NCBI GenBank assembly: GCA_963922205.1
Contig: CAWUHX010000114.1
Coordinates: 558,001 to 622,000, forward strand
From: Romanomermis culicivorax
Lineage: Eukaryota; Nematoda; Enoplea; Mermithida; Mermithidae
Length of the DNA stretch: 64,000 bases
Direction of reading: 5' to 3'
Part shown: piece by piece, positions 34,101-47,500 of the stretch
Layout: every line of letters begins with the position of its first letter
Position numbering within the stretch: the first letter of the stretch is position 1
The notes under the pieces: model-generated
The model's input: the letters and a program-made list of their open reading frames with translations, nothing else
Database searches by the model: none
What the model was told of the DNA's origin: nothing
Program-made: the position numbers and the translations under genes

Positions 34101-36922
34101 TCAATGCCGTAAAGGTGGCCGTTTTACCATTTTCGGTCAATCCGCCATCTGCAATTTGCAAATTTCTCCTATCAAAATGTCAGCACTTAGAATAATATAA
34201 TGAACCTCTGACTTACAGTGATGAACAACGCATCGCTGATCTGTGGCACGAGGACTGTTGATTCCCTAATGTTAGAGAGAAAATGAATGAATTAGCAGGG
34301 AACTATGCAAGCATGATTCAAATGATCATCACCAGAATCTTTTTGAATGTACAGTTTTCAACAGGATCGTAAAAATGGCGTTATTATGGAGCTCTACGAC
34401 CCATTTCCTTCAAATTGATAGATGCAGCCACCAAAAAGTATGTTCAATTGAAGACGCAATGCTCATGTATTGAAAAACTTTATACTGTAGGAGAATGCCG
34501 AATATCTTTATAAAAAATTGGAGGCCAAGTCATAGAAAAACATCTAAATAGAACTGTGTCGACACATGAGCGCTGCTCACATTCATTGATAAATGCTTAA
34601 TTTGAATAATGGAGCTAATTAACTCGCGAATTTCCAGTTCTACACGGGTAGTGATTTAGTAGAAAATAGCATAAGTATGAAATGGCGACACATGATTTGC
34701 GATTCTATGAATTACAAGATCTTCAAGAAAAAGGATACAGTATATTAGCCGGAAGTATTACAGTATCAGTCCTACAATTTTAATCTTACTTCAAACCATC
34801 GACCCATAAATCTAGATAAATCCAGTTTAGCGGTGCTAGGCAACAGAGTGTCCGTGATATTATCGGCAAACTTTTGCGCTTGGATTGGTGGAATGATGTC
34901 GGCCAATGACGATCCGTTGAATGCCCTTCGACTAATGGCGGCTAAAGAATTTTTTTTGCGGATGTCGGCTAAAATTTTAATATTCTTTGCTTACAAAACA
35001 AGTTGAAAAAATCGATTTGACCATTTGGTCCGGCGGCGCCGGGCAATAACGGTAGGCCGGGGACGTTCGGTAGAACACCGGATTGTGGTCCGAATTGACC
35101 GGGGATGCGAGGAATTTGCGGCGGGCTGAAACTGTTTGACTGACCAGCTTGCGGTAGTAGACCGTTTAGACCCACTGATAATAAAACGCAATGTTGAATT
35201 ATATGTCGAAGGCTCCTTTTCTAGATTCTAATGTTTTGAGCAACACTACTATAGTTTGTTTTTTATAAAATGCTTCCAGATTCAAAAGTGACACAAATCA
35301 GTACTGTCGTCGAAATTCTTTACATTAAGTTATTACTGTAAAATTTTTTCACTCGAAAAATCGCTAAAAGTCAGGCCAGTATGCTCACAAATTTCCAGCA
35401 TTACATGATGTTTTGTTCATCAAAAAATCGCAAAAATCTGAAATACTACTTGCTTTCCACTTTCATTATTTGGAAGCATTTCAAGAAAACAGACTACAGA
35501 CAGAAAACAGACAGAATTTATAGAAAAATTCCATTCAGTTTTCATTGGTATTAGAATATTTTTACTACAAGTTTGCGTTAATGCAATAAGCCCATAACAC
35601 TGATTTCTCAATTTTGAAACGAGTTAAATAAAAATATTACCATATACCAATTTCGATCATGATAAACTGAGAGTATCAAATTCTAAACATTCTGCAACTT
35701 CACAAAAATGAATATTTGAATTTGAGTTTTATTTCTAAGCTATTCTATTCTAAGCCAGTCCTTGCGAACATATTGAAGATAACTGATACTGAGAATAAAA
35801 CATCGTCAGAAAGCTGCAATTCGTAGTTTAGTACCGAGAGCAATATGATTTTTCACAATGTTTTCCTAGAAGGTTACAGCTGACAACTGTCTAGGCAGAA
35901 ACTATCTCAATTACAGTACACTAATTTTTGCAAGGAACACTTGAAACTCGGAATTTTTTGGTTGGGCTTTTTTATTTTGGTTTCTTTTCATTGGAGATTA
36001 GAGCACTTGAGAAAACACAACTCCCATTATAGATCTTTGAAAACTCTTCACCTGATTCACAAAAAAGTCTTCTAACCCAATAAATAAAAGGTTCATCTGC
36101 CATGAATAAAAGCTCACTTGACAACATCAAAAAATTTCAGCTCAAATGAACACGACACTTTAATTTCAGCCTCATTGCACTAACCTCAGCTGCATAGAGC
36201 CGTTGTGTCTTAATACCTAAACTCCACATTAATAAGGTCGAGTGGAATCATCATATCATCGGACTATCCGATTTCGTGTAACCTTGACATACTGATAGCC
36301 CCCAGCAGTTACTTTAATGACAATTTTTCAGTGCAAATAACTTCTGCACTGCAAAAACACACACTTGAACTGATTGAGTGAATTTCCAAATTTCGATCGA
36401 TTAACAAACAATACGTTGCTGTCTTATAGACAAAGTTGATCTTTTTCTCGAATTATTAGCTAATTCACGCAAGGTCTCACCTGCTCCAGTCAATTGTTTG
36501 CCCAAATTATTCAACACGTTCAAAATGCCGCTATTTTGCGGTTGTTGACCCACACCAGCGCCACCTGTGGCCACTGGTAATGAGCCGCCGCCGAATCCTT
36601 GAGGCAGCCCTCCTCCAAACGAACCGGGGTTCAATAGACCGGAGCCGATTCCCGTCGGGTTCAAATTTGGGGCGAATTGACCTCGTTGGATTTGGGGTGG
36701 ATTTATGAAACTGTTCAGACTGCTGGCTGCTGCCGCATTTTCTTGAACGACGAAAGCTTTACTATTGACCGACGGTTTGTTTTGCACCAGTTCTTTTTTA
36801 GAAGCGCCCAAAGATTTAATGGACACGGGATTAGACTTTGCTATTTCGCGGATATCTTCCACTTCTTCTTCGCTCCGACATAAGGCGATAAAACTAATTA
36901 GCAAAATGAGCCTAATTTGCAT
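31168..36922 (-). CDS. Secreted lipocalin-like protein (6 exons)
   Basis: Exons on the minus strand: 36922-36481, 35174-34995, 34968-34790, 34265-34217, 34148-33978, 31436-31168. Phases agree at every join (1, 1, 0, 1, 1) and give 429 residues. It begins with a signal peptide (MQIRLILLISFIALCRS). Residues about 20-207 are Gly/Pro/Gln/Asn-rich and disordered-looking. The lipocalin signature starts at about 261 with MGRWFE (the G-x-W motif), followed by RCVVHHYGG, a strand-rich middle, and NEQYEYAIVSNWIRYP with VLVRDP near 365-390. The C-terminal part is helical. This pattern resembles nematode lipocalin-related proteins of the extracellular matrix, which carry small lipophilic ligands. Family assignment is from memory of motifs. 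The last intron (2.5 kb) contains a MITE. Confidence 0.75.
32583..33239. mobile_element. Mariner-like MITE (family D)
   Basis: Terminal inverted repeats CAGAGTGAGCCAGAAAAAGG and, at the other end, the complement of CAGGATGAGCCAAAAAAAGG. TA lies on both sides (32581-32582 and 33240-33241). The 657-base interior has no transposase. A second full copy is at 47136-47867 and a truncated one ends at 29581. TA targets fit the Tc1/mariner superfamily. It lies in the last intron of the lipocalin-like gene. Confidence 0.75.
35249..35500. repeat. ATAGTCTGTTTT-end MITE (family E)
   Basis: It starts CTATAGTTTGTTTTTTATAA and ends GAAAACAGACTACAG, an inverted pair. Internal TGGAAGCATTTC and CTTGCTTTCCAC match the 39076-39286 copy. 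It lies in intron 1 of the lipocalin-like gene. Confidence 0.55.
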
Positions 36923-39490
36923 AATTATTTTTGAACTATAGGAGCAAAGTTTAATGCTTGGGTAAATTTTGGCGTAAAATGCTGAAATTTTGAAAAATTA
37001 TTTCAGTAAAATCGTGTATGTATGTTAACGTCCTTTGGAGAATTGTAGGACGCACATATTTTCATCATCAAACATGACTACGAACAGAAAGTCACTGAAC
37101 CAGTGAATGTATGACGCTACACAGTGTCAAAATGAAAATTTAGGGCAGCCATTGAAAGAAATTGAAAGTAGGTCGCATACGGCGTGCAAGTGTCTTGAAA
37201 GCAAAAAAACCACTCAAAAGTGCAAATTTATTTGACCTCTGTTGATTGAAAAACATTGATATTCCGAGGAACGAAAAAACCACAAATTTGAAAAGTATTA
37301 CTATAGTTTTAAAAATCGAAAACTACGTTCTCGAGATTACGGTACACTGTACGGCCTTACAGTAACAAAATAATGTGTGCAACTAACGCCTTCTCGGTTT
37401 GTAAGGCAGGTTTGGTATCATCATTTATATTTTTCATTTTTGTGAATGCTGCTTTTACTACAAGTTTCCTGATAAGAGATACAAGAATTATTAAGAAACC
37501 TACCACACTATAAAGTATACAAGATGTGAATTGAGAAAACAGAGTCTGTTTCTCTTTCATACCAGTAAATAATAACAGTGGAAAGCAAGTAATATTTCAT
37601 ATTTGCATTATTTTTTACTAAACTTTATTTCTAAAAATTTCTCAGGATACTCAACAAACCTTTAATAATTTTTCGAGAAAAAACTACATTGCTAACGTTT
37701 TATGGAAACGATTTCGACTATTGTGCTATAAAAAAACTTTTCTCTAGTGGAAACTGTTTTACAGCACATTGATGTTGTCGTAGAATCAGAAAGAAGGGGA
37801 ACGAAAAATAATTTTTGGAACATTCGAGGAAGAATATACAGAAACGATAATAACTAAACGAAAATATAATTGATAATAATTTTTACAGCAAAATAAACTC
37901 CGATTATGTAAACGGTCTAAGTAGTTGTGAGTAACGTATTTCGAATTTGAAAAATAGATGATGATGAATTTATGAGAAACAGATTACCTCAACATCATAC
38001 AGTAATCAAAGTGATCACCATGTTCAGAATTTGGTATAAATTTCAATTTGTTTGTTTCCAAAATCAGTAAACGATCGGACGTACTTCCAACGTTGACGTC
38101 CAATTTTCATATTTTTTTCTCGCAATTTTTCAACAAGATCCTGCGCTTCGGATGACTTAAATTTTACATTTGAAGGACTTTGATGACTTCCGATGACTCT
38201 TTCCAATCTTTAAATAATATAAAAAATGGTTTTATTGAGCACACATGAAATTTTCCTCCAAAATACTTGATGAGCGAATGCCAAAAAGCACGTAACAACG
38301 TTGATGACTTGACATCACTGAGGCCATGGGAAGCGGTGATCCCCAAAGCACAATAGTCCATTCATTTTGGAAGGATATCCGTATCGACAAACAAAAATTT
38401 TATGTTCAATTTGATTCGTAATTTCTACGTAGTGGAAAATCTCTAATATTGTATGTATAAAAAATTATGAATTTCGTCACGACAATGCTGAGGCCAAAAT
38501 CATTAAAAAACATACTTATACACGTTTGACTTGAAATCATGTCGACACGAGTGCTATTAGCCCAAAAACTTTGGCCGTCTAACCAATTTATTGGAGGAAA
38601 TTTGCCGCTCATGGACTGGGAATTTTTTTCATTGATAACAGTAATAATCTTACTTTTTCGGTATTTAATTTACTTTAGTGTGATCGCTGTATCGATCAAT
38701 CCAAAATAAATGGCGTACAGACAACATAAAAATAACTCAAAAAGTGCAACTTGCGAAATGAGGTCCAAGAAATTACCCAAACCGACTACTGTTACAAGAG
38801 TAGACTTGTTAGTATGGCGAAAGTTCTCAACAAATTGTCACGCAGCTATACTCCATTCATCTTGAAATTATCGACGCAGCGATCTCATGAAAGTAGGTTT
38901 AATGGAGAAAAACTAGTAAGTTTATTGCAGTAATCAACGGAAAAACTTTCCTATCAGTGAGCGGCAAACAGAACAGCTGAAAATTTCCTTCAATAACTCC
39001 TAGGACGTCATTTTTCATTGTTAACTATCACAGGATCTAGGAATTACGGTACAAGAGATACAGCAGCATTGCAAAGTTATATAGTCCGCTTTTCTTGAAA
39101 TGCTTCTAAATAATGAAAGTGGAAAGCAAGAAGTATTTCATATGTTCACGATTTTCTGTTAAACCGTACGTCATATAGGACTGGAAATTTGTGAGCATAC
39201 TGATCCAATCTTTAAAAACTTTTTGAGTGATGTCACTTTTCTATTTAGAAGCACTTTATAAAAAACAGACTATAGCGTTACTAATTTTGGAGATGATCGT
39301 TCCTTTCATCTGATTTTAGTTAAACATTCCTAAAGTATGATTTGGTTTGGTTTTGAGGAAATAGATAGACGGAAATGGTTTTTTCTCGTAGAATTGAAGA
39401 TCATGGGGCAAAAATTATGGACTTGTATTTTTTGAAAATTTGGAGACTGTCGTCTTACCTATATTTGATCTTAGTGAGTTTTTCTTGATG
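36923..39490. other. Intergenic region with dispersed MITEs
   Basis: This lies between the divergent 5' side of the lipocalin-like gene and the mariner relic. It contains family F copies at 38540-38705 and 38860-39005 (inverted to each other) and family E copies at 37555-37635 (partial) and 39076-39286. The region just above 36922 should hold the lipocalin-like promoter, but no convincing TATA box or initiator could be chosen. No coding gene is recognised. Confidence 0.4.
39076..39286. repeat. ATAGTCTGTTTT-end MITE (family E)
   Basis: The left end (ATAGTCCGCTTTTCTTG) and right end (AAAAAACAGACTATAG) form an imperfect inverted repeat. Internal GAAATGCTTCTAAATA and its complement lie near the two ends. 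It is about 210 bases and non-coding. Confidence 0.55.
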
Positions 39491-39492
39491 TA

Positions 39493-40759
39493 TTGGGTTG
39501 GCAAGCAAGTAACGTCGATTTTTGATCATGTGTTATCAAACATTTTTTTTCTTGAAATCCAGCTAAGTAAATTGGGTTGTTGATTGTTTGTTTGGAAGAG
39601 CAAACATTATTGTCTTGAAAAATGGGGCCGGTTTTCAGTTGGCTCATACTGTCCGTTTTATTGATACCTAAGACAAAGTGTTATCTCCCCGAACATATAC
39701 ATCACTGCATTTTGTATGAGTATGATTTACACAGAACTGCAGTTGAGGCAATGAGAAATACATGGCAAGCATATGGTGAACCTGCTATGTCCAAATGTGC
39801 AGTTGAATGGTGGTTTGCAAAGTTCAGGACTGGCACCTGCAGTATTGAACATGAACCTCACAGTAAATGACCAGGTGAAGTATCAGAAGCAGACATTCAA
39901 GAACAGCTGGACCTTGATCCAAAAGCAACCACTAGGGAAATATCAGAAGTTCTCACCATTACCCAACCTACTATTGAAAATCGAATGAAGCAGATGAACA
40001 AGCTCCAAACATGGGTGACGCACAAGTTGAGTGATCATACTATGCAACAGTGTGTTATCATTTCTATGTCCTTACTTCCATGGTACAAAATCGAGTATTT
40101 CCCTGATCGAATCATCACTGGAGATGAAAAATGGTTTGTGTACATTAACAGCATCCGGAGACGATAATGGGTCAGCTAAAGCTCTAAACCAGCACAAGTG
40201 CCAAGGCCCAATCCACAACCACACGAGGTCATGTTATGTGTATGGTGGTCGACTCAGGGAATCGTCTACTTTGTGTTGCCTCCACCTTGTTTGACCATCA
40301 CTGCTAAAGTCTATGAATGCCAGCTTGATCATGTACAAAATGCCTTGATGCAAAAGCAGCCTGCATTGGTAAACTGCAAAAGAGAACCTCTGGTCCATGA
40401 CAATGCCCATCCACATACTGTTGCCATTGTCAAGGCCAAAATCCAGGAATTTAATTGGAAGTTGTTACCCCATCCACCATATTCACCAGACATTGCACAA
40501 TCAAATTATTATTTGTTCCGGTTATTGCCTTGTCAATATGGAATTTGAAAAGAATGACCAGGTCGAAACATTCATCGAGAACTTTTTTGATTCAAAGCCC
40601 CAAGACTCTCATTATGCAGGCATTGCAAAGTTACCTGCGAAATGGCAAAGTGTGATTGATAGTAATGGGGCACATTTTTATGATTAATCATGCTTCACGC
40701 GAATGTAATAAATATTTGAAAATGTAGTCAAATTTTCGACACTACTTTCTTGCCAAGGG
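39493..40759 (+). mobile_element. Mariner transposon, inactive
   Basis: The 1267-base element is flanked by TA (39491-39492 and 40760-40761). The imperfect terminal repeats share TTGGCAAG, AAGTA and GTCGA-type blocks (left TTGGGTTGGCAAGCAAGTAA; right, read inward, CCCTTGGCAAGAAAGTAGTG). The interior carries a broken transposase gene on the plus strand. Length and layout match full-size mariners. Confidence 0.85.
39622..40685 (+). pseudogene. Mariner transposase remnant
   Basis: Recognisable parts in order: a helix-turn-helix start with WWFAKFRTGTCSIEHEP; a second DNA-binding part; WVTHKLSDH (family WVPHEL); TGDEKW with the first catalytic Asp; HDNAHPH with the second; and YSPDIAQSNYYLF, where the third catalytic Asp of the usual PSDYHLF is Asn. 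The spacing from the second Asp to this Asn is 35 residues, as in Mos1. Stops after EPHSK and YGI, plus frame changes near 40160 and 40550, also disable it. Mariner transposases cut and paste DNA at TA sites; this copy cannot. Confidence 0.85.
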
Positions 40760-40761
40760 TA

Positions 40762-41547
40762 TTAAAGCACTAACCCAGAATCCTGATTATCCCTACCGTC
40801 AGTATGATGCTTTTTCTATTTTGTGCCAAATCATATGCTATGCAATAAAGAAAGTTTGTAGACTTATTCAACTAACTGTTCACATTTTTTAAATAAAAAG
40901 TTCTCTTGCAAAAACTTGGTTCTGAAGTTTTGACGACATGTTATGATTTTTTCATGTGTTAATTTATAGCCTATTCATTTTGAAATGACAGATACATCAG
41001 CACGATGTCGAAACTGTATTCAAATCGAAACAATATAAAAAGAATGTAATTTATGATTTTGGTTCATCTGTCGTCATGTGAAAATTCAGCGCTTTTGCTA
41101 CAGTAAGAGCTTTCACTTCGTAAACATGCGTGTCAAGTTGAACCTAATTTTTTGAATAAGAATAGTACTAGCTTTCCACTTTTAGTATGTGCATATTACA
41201 ACGTACGTGTGTAAAAAAGTGATGCATTTTCTCTCCCCCCAATGAGCTGGAACTTCTAGACCTGCTGTACTTCAAATAATATTGCAAGTTATATGAAGTA
41301 TTTTGTAAAAACAAGAACTCAAGTCAATTTTCATTAAAAAATTTCACAATGTAACTTCAAACTTGTGAATCACAATTTAAACTCTTTTCTTAATACAGTA
41401 AACATTCTTCGATTCTGTGTAGGCGGTTGTAAACTTTTTCTGTTTCATCAGACGACACTGCAAATTTCCCGACCGGCGACCACCACCTACTACTTTCGGC
41501 CTGTTGTTCTCAAGTTTGTCGTGCTATGCAATTTCTATCATTCAGTG
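40762..41547. other. Spacer and putative promoter region of the Neuralized-family gene
   Basis: This is AT-rich sequence between the mariner and the proposed first coding exon. A more GC-rich stretch at about 41455-41545 precedes the ATG and may be 5' UTR, possibly beginning after a TTTCATCAG acceptor at 41450. No other gene is seen. Confidence 0.35.
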
Positions 41548-44500
41548 ATGGCTAATTTATTAAAAAAGTTAATTGGCGGTGGCACTTGCGGCGAAAATCG
41601 ATTAGGTGAAAGTAAAATGGGGCATTGTCTGTGTCTCCAGTTTTTTTCGCACGATGGCGTTCACTGTTCATTTTTCGCACTTTCCTCTTTGCCCACTAAT
41701 CTTCAATTCTTCTTAATAATAAAGTCATACCAGAAATAATTTGTCTAAATGAAGGAAAAATAAAACTTTCGAGTTCTAGGTTCTTGGCACCGTTTTTTCC
41801 TCGAAGATTCTTTCCACATGAGAACCGGACCCAAAATTTTTTCCTCATTTTCTCAAAATTTTCCTCATTTTTAAAAAGGTTTATAATGTGGCTACGGATG
41901 ATTTTTTATGCATTTTAGGAGCATACATGTAACGGAGCTCCGAGGTCTGGGGGGGGGGGTTGGAGCACTTTTTTGGGGCCGGGGGTCAGTAATTCCCAAA
42001 ATTTTGGGGGGAGGGGTCCCTGAAGGAAAAAAAATTCGATTTTTTCCATGAAAAATGTCCGAAAACGGTTTAAAAAGTAGTAATTTTTGTCTTAAAAATG
42101 ATAAAATATGTACTTATAGCGCGAAGCGTGGAGAAAATTGACGTTTTTGACCATTTTTTGGTCAAAAATTGACATTCTTCAAATAAAATGACATTTTTCA
42201 GTATTTTTCCGACTAAAACTATGGGGGTTCCTAGGGCTACCATATGGCTAGCCATAGGATTGGAAAATCCTGGGGGGCGGTCGCCCAATGGCTAGCCATA
42301 TGGTCGACGATTTCTGGGGGGGGGGGGGGGGTTCCCATAGCACTTCCCCCCCCCAATTACATGTATGTTTAGGAGCATATCCAAGCATTTTGTTGTATTT
42401 GGAGTCAGAAACCTGCAAAAATGAGGGAAAAAATTGAGAAAATTCTGGTTATGTTAGCATACCTGTAAGACTTCCGACCAGTTGGGGGGGGGGGGGGGTA
42501 AGAAACAGTCGAAATTTTTCCCAAAAAAGGCCAAAAAACATACACTTTTTTGAAAATTTTTTTAATTTTTTCCAAACTGGGGGGGGGGGGGTTGGGGGGA
42601 AATGATTTTGAGTACAGGGTTGGCCAAGTTGGGGGGGGTCCCCCCCCAAGTACAGGTATGCTGTAAGACCTCCGACCAGTTGGGGGGGGGGGAGGGTAGA
42701 AAAAAGTCGAAAATTTTCCCAAAAAAGGCCAAAAAACATACACTTTTTTTTGAAAATTTTTCTAATTTTTTCCAAACTGGGGGGGGAATGATTTTGGGTA
42801 CAGGGTTGGCCAAGTTGGGGTGGGGGTCCCCCCAACCCCCCCCCCCCCAAGTACAGGTATGGCTATTAACATTTCTGTGGTTCCGATTAAAATCATCTAA
42901 TTTTATTTAGTTCTTGGTCCGGCGCGGCGCGCCGGAAAAATTTTTGGATTTTTACTTTCTAAAACTGTGGAAAATGAACCTTCACAACGTTGAGAAATAA
43001 ATTAAAATTAAACTGAGGAAGTGTAATTTGTCTCAAATTCCGGCGCGAAGCGCCGGAAAAATTTTCAGGTTTTTATATTCTAAAACACCGGAAAATAAAT
43101 ATCTCCAACAGATATTCATGAGCAGAAGTTCTAAAATCGCTGTCTAGAATGATGTCTTTAATTTCCATCGTCAATAAACGCAAAAGTTCAGGTTGCAAAC
43201 GTTGAAAAAATTCCAAGCATCGAGAGAAAAAATTGAGAGAATTGATGAGAAATCTCAATTTTGGGCGACATAATTGACTGCTAACGATTAGAAAATGAAA
43301 CGATCTAACTTGATTGATAGAAACTGTTGAGCATTAATTAGTAAGTTGAAGTAGATATGCTAACGGCCGCGCCTGATAGAAAATAGTTAAGATTATACCC
43401 ATGACCGGCGCCAAGCGCCGGAAAATTTTGAGATTTTGACCCTTTTAAGTCCACCAAAATGCATCTTTTCAGTTTTGAATTCCCCAAAATTTTTTCCACA
43501 ATGAGAACTATGCCCAAAATTTTTTTCCTCATTTCGAAATTTCTTTCCTCAAAAGACCCCATTTGAGGAAAAAAACGGTGGTTCTTGGTAATGGTAACAA
43601 AACAATAAGTAACGTCTAACATCAGGGTTTTTTTTGCACAGGCCAGGTTGCAATGTGCAACTTCGGGAGAAATTTCGGTTGCACAGATAAATTTCTGGTT
43701 GCTCACTCTAAAATCGATAAATTTGCTTAAATTTATCGGAAGAACCATCAAAAGTTGGTTTTCTTGTACATTATCATTCGATTCGTGACAGTTTTAGGTT
43801 TTCAAAACCCAATGTCCTGAGTTTAGGAGAGAAAAATAAAAAGGTTGGTATGAGTCATACCTGTAAGACCTCCGACCAGTTGGGGGGGGGGGGGGGTAAG
43901 AAACAGTCGAAATTTTTCCCAAAAAAGGCCAAAAAACATACACTTTTTGGCAAATTTTTTTAATTTTTTCCCAACTGGGGGGGAAGTAAATGATTTTGGG
44001 TACTGGGTTGGCCAAGTTGGGGGGTTCCCCCCCCCAACCCCCCCCCAAGTACAGGTATGGTATGAGTACTAAGCTCATTCATACCTGTAAGAGGTCCGAC
44101 CAGTTGGGAGGAGGGTAAACAGGCCCGTATTTAGAGGGGGAAGGTCGTAAATTCCCCCCCCTAAATTTTCTACATTAAAAATTTTTAGCACTATCATTGT
44201 ACTTTTGCATCACAATTCCCAAATTAAATTATATTTACATACTTTTCGTAAAACAAAGAATTAAGCCACTAATCCAAGCACACGTAAACTAACTGATAAT
44301 AAGTCGTCTTTACTGCAAAAATCATTTTCTTTTTATTCAGTAAATTAGAAAAAAATGGGAAAATCCCTCTTTTTTAAAAATCCTGGATACGAGTATGAGA
44401 GTAAACCCAAAATTTTGGGGTGGGGGTCCCAACATTTCCAAAATTTCGGGGTGGGGGGTCGAAGAACCACCAAAAAGTCGAAAAAGTTTCCAAAATTTTC

Positions 44501-47500
44501 CGAAAAAGGCCAAAAATGCCACTTTCTTCCGCATTTTTCTAATTTTTCCGAGTTTGGGGGGGGGGGGGTTGGGGTCCCGACATTTGGGTATAGGGTTCGA
44601 CCAAGTTGGAGGTGGGGGTCCCCCCCCAACATCCCCCCAATTACAGGTATGATTGTTTGCTTAAATCCGTTAGCATGTCTACCTCACTCACCAGTTAACG
44701 TTCTACCCAAACTCCTCCAAACTTGGAAAAAATTGCGAAAAAAAGATTTTTTTGGCCTTTCTTGGGAAAATTTTTGAAATTTTTCGACTCTTTTGGGGTT
44801 TTTCGATCCCCCCATACTTTTAAAAATTGTGGGACCCCCACCTTATTGGATCCTAAAAATTTAGTGGCACAAGCTAAATTGGCTTGTAAAATACGTAGGC
44901 CTGTAGCCAAAGCTTTGGGGGGCACACTTTTTCACTCAATTTACTGTAGAACTAGAATTTCTGACTGGACTTATGAAAAAAGAAACCTTTGCTTCTTTTG
45001 ACACTTAGAAGATTTGGGGGGGGGGCATTGCCCCCCACCCTTGCCTACAGGCCTGGCCATAGGGGAGTTTTTTGGATTGTTTGGTGGCCAACTAACTGCA
45101 GATTTCTTGGGGTTTTACGATGTTGTACATCATTTGGAAGTGAAATTAGTCCTGTCAAACCCCTGAACAAAAAATATTTATATATAAAAATCTTGAAAGT
45201 TTTTTTTAAAATGTCTATGTTCAGCAATGTTGAAGCAGTTTCATACACCCAGACCCTTCCTGGTTATCCCAACTAACAGCTTAACTTCGAAGAGCCGCAA
45301 TAGGACGGGCCCTACGTGCCCGCGTATTCATACCTGTAAGAGGTCCGACTATTTGGGAGGTGGAAACCCAAAATTTTGAGGTGCGGGTTCCAAATTTTTC
45401 TGGGGGGAGGAGTCCCCAAAAAGTCGACAAACTCCGAAATTTCAAAAATTTTCCCCAAAAAGGCCGGAAACAATTTTTTTCAAACTTTTTCCGAGTTGGG
45501 GTGGTTCCGACATCTGGGTATAGGGTTAGACCAAGTTGAGGGGTCCCCCATGCGCCCACATATGTGTTCCACGCTGCGCATTTTTCCTAAGCCTAAGCAG
45601 AATTTCAAAAACTTAAACTGCTTCATCAGTGCTGAACATCAATATTAAAAAAATGAATAATTTTAAGGGAAATTTTTTCCGTCCAGATCCACCCTAGTTA
45701 CTGCGTATGGTCAAATTCGTCCAACATTTTACCGTTTTCTAGACATCTACCATCATTTCCCCCATGTATAGTCTTAACTCGGCAATCGGTTGTCTCCAGC
45801 AAAAATCCACACACTCGCCAGATTATGGTTCTCAAAATAATCGTGATTGAGCTATATTGTGTCGATCGGTGGCCACCGAAGACGGCCACCAAACGACCCC
45901 TAACCTGCGGTATCGCCCTCAAATTTTGTTATTCCCTCAACTATAATGTACATGTAACGGAGCTCCGAGGCCTGGGGGATCAAGCAACTTTATTTGGGCC
46001 GGGAAACTCCGATTCCCCAAATTCTAGGAGGTTCCCGGCGAAAAAATCCCCATTTTTCGCAAAAAAAGTCCGAAAAATAGTCAACAAAATAGCAATTTAT
46101 GTCTGATTAACCGTGTCAAACGTGTGCATCTTGGCGCGAAGCGCCGGAAAATTGGCATTCTACAAAAAATGTTTTCTTGTTCAAAAATGTCAATATTTCA
46201 TCAAAAATCGGTATTTTTCAGTTTTTCAGACCGAAAGTGCATACGAGGATCTTTATGACTGCTATACGGCTGGTCCTGGTCATATGATTGGCAAATCTTG
46301 AGGGGGTCACAGTATGGCTGACGATTTCTGTAGGGGCTCTTATGGCACCAACAATTGTACAGGGTACGGACAGATTTACTCTTGACTCATGCCTGTAATT
46401 TGGGGGCCCCCTCCCAACCCCCCCCCCCCAGACTTGAAAAAATTAGGGAAAAAGTGCTTTTCTGGCCTTTTTGGGAAAAATTTTAGACTTTTCGATCCCC
46501 CACCCCAAAAATTCCGGGTTTACCCCCCCCCCCTTCAACTGATCGGACCTCTTACAGGTATGTTTTGACTACATCAGACCCGAATCCCAGAAGAATACTC
46601 CATACCGGGTCTTCAAAACTACAGGCATCTGTCCCACCCCTTTTGGAATTACACTGAAATTCTCTCCTTGATGCACTGAAAAAAAGTGTTCAGAAAGTCG
46701 ACCCTGAGCTTTAAAGAATCTTTCGGGAGAATGAATTGCGCTAAGCGTCGGAAAAATTCAGAATTAGAGTCTCTTATGTACATCCGAAATCAAAATAATG
46801 CTTCATGTTCAACTTGATACACTTCAATGACTTTCTAAAATATTTTTCTGTCACGAATGGCAATAGCGTAATTCTGCTAAGGACTCGTGCTGAAAATTTG
46901 CGATTTTAATCCTACAAAATGCACAAAACCTTTCGAGTTGAATTTTCCGAGCGACTGCTCGGATCAGTAAAGCACCGGAAATGAGGTAATCTTCTTTCAC
47001 ATATTCGCTGTACCATCGTTCACGTTCAACTAGCTCTCAGCAATCTAGATCCCGTTTGACTTTGAAGATTTTAATTGACTACCTATTACAAATTTTCTCG
47101 AGTTTTTGCTGGTTTTCCAAAATAACAATGTTATACAGGGTGAGCCAAAAAAGGCCACCGGTGCAGGCTTCCATCACTTTAGAACGGATGAAGCTTTTAT
47201 AATGCGGGTTGCTGCATTAGGATTCCCTTTTTGTCTTTGTTATGAGGGCTAAATTTTATGCTCCTAGCCTTGTTTCTTTACAAACAGAAATTTAGTAGAA
47301 GTGGTCATTTTTCAAAAAGTAAAAGTTGTGAAATCAAAGTAAAAGTTGTCCTATTGTCAAAAAAGTTTCGTAAAGCAGTTTAGCCACAATAATACTCTTA
47401 AAATCACCCAGATTTGTAAGTTATGTACACGTAATTTAAAGTCAGCAACTTCTTGTTTCAATATGGGCAAAATTTCGCCAAGGGCTTTTGTTTTGAAATT

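Noticed and set aside
42405-42910. Pro/Gly-rich frames on both strands
   Set aside because: They are translations of G and C runs in MITEs with no start context, and they overlap in several frames.
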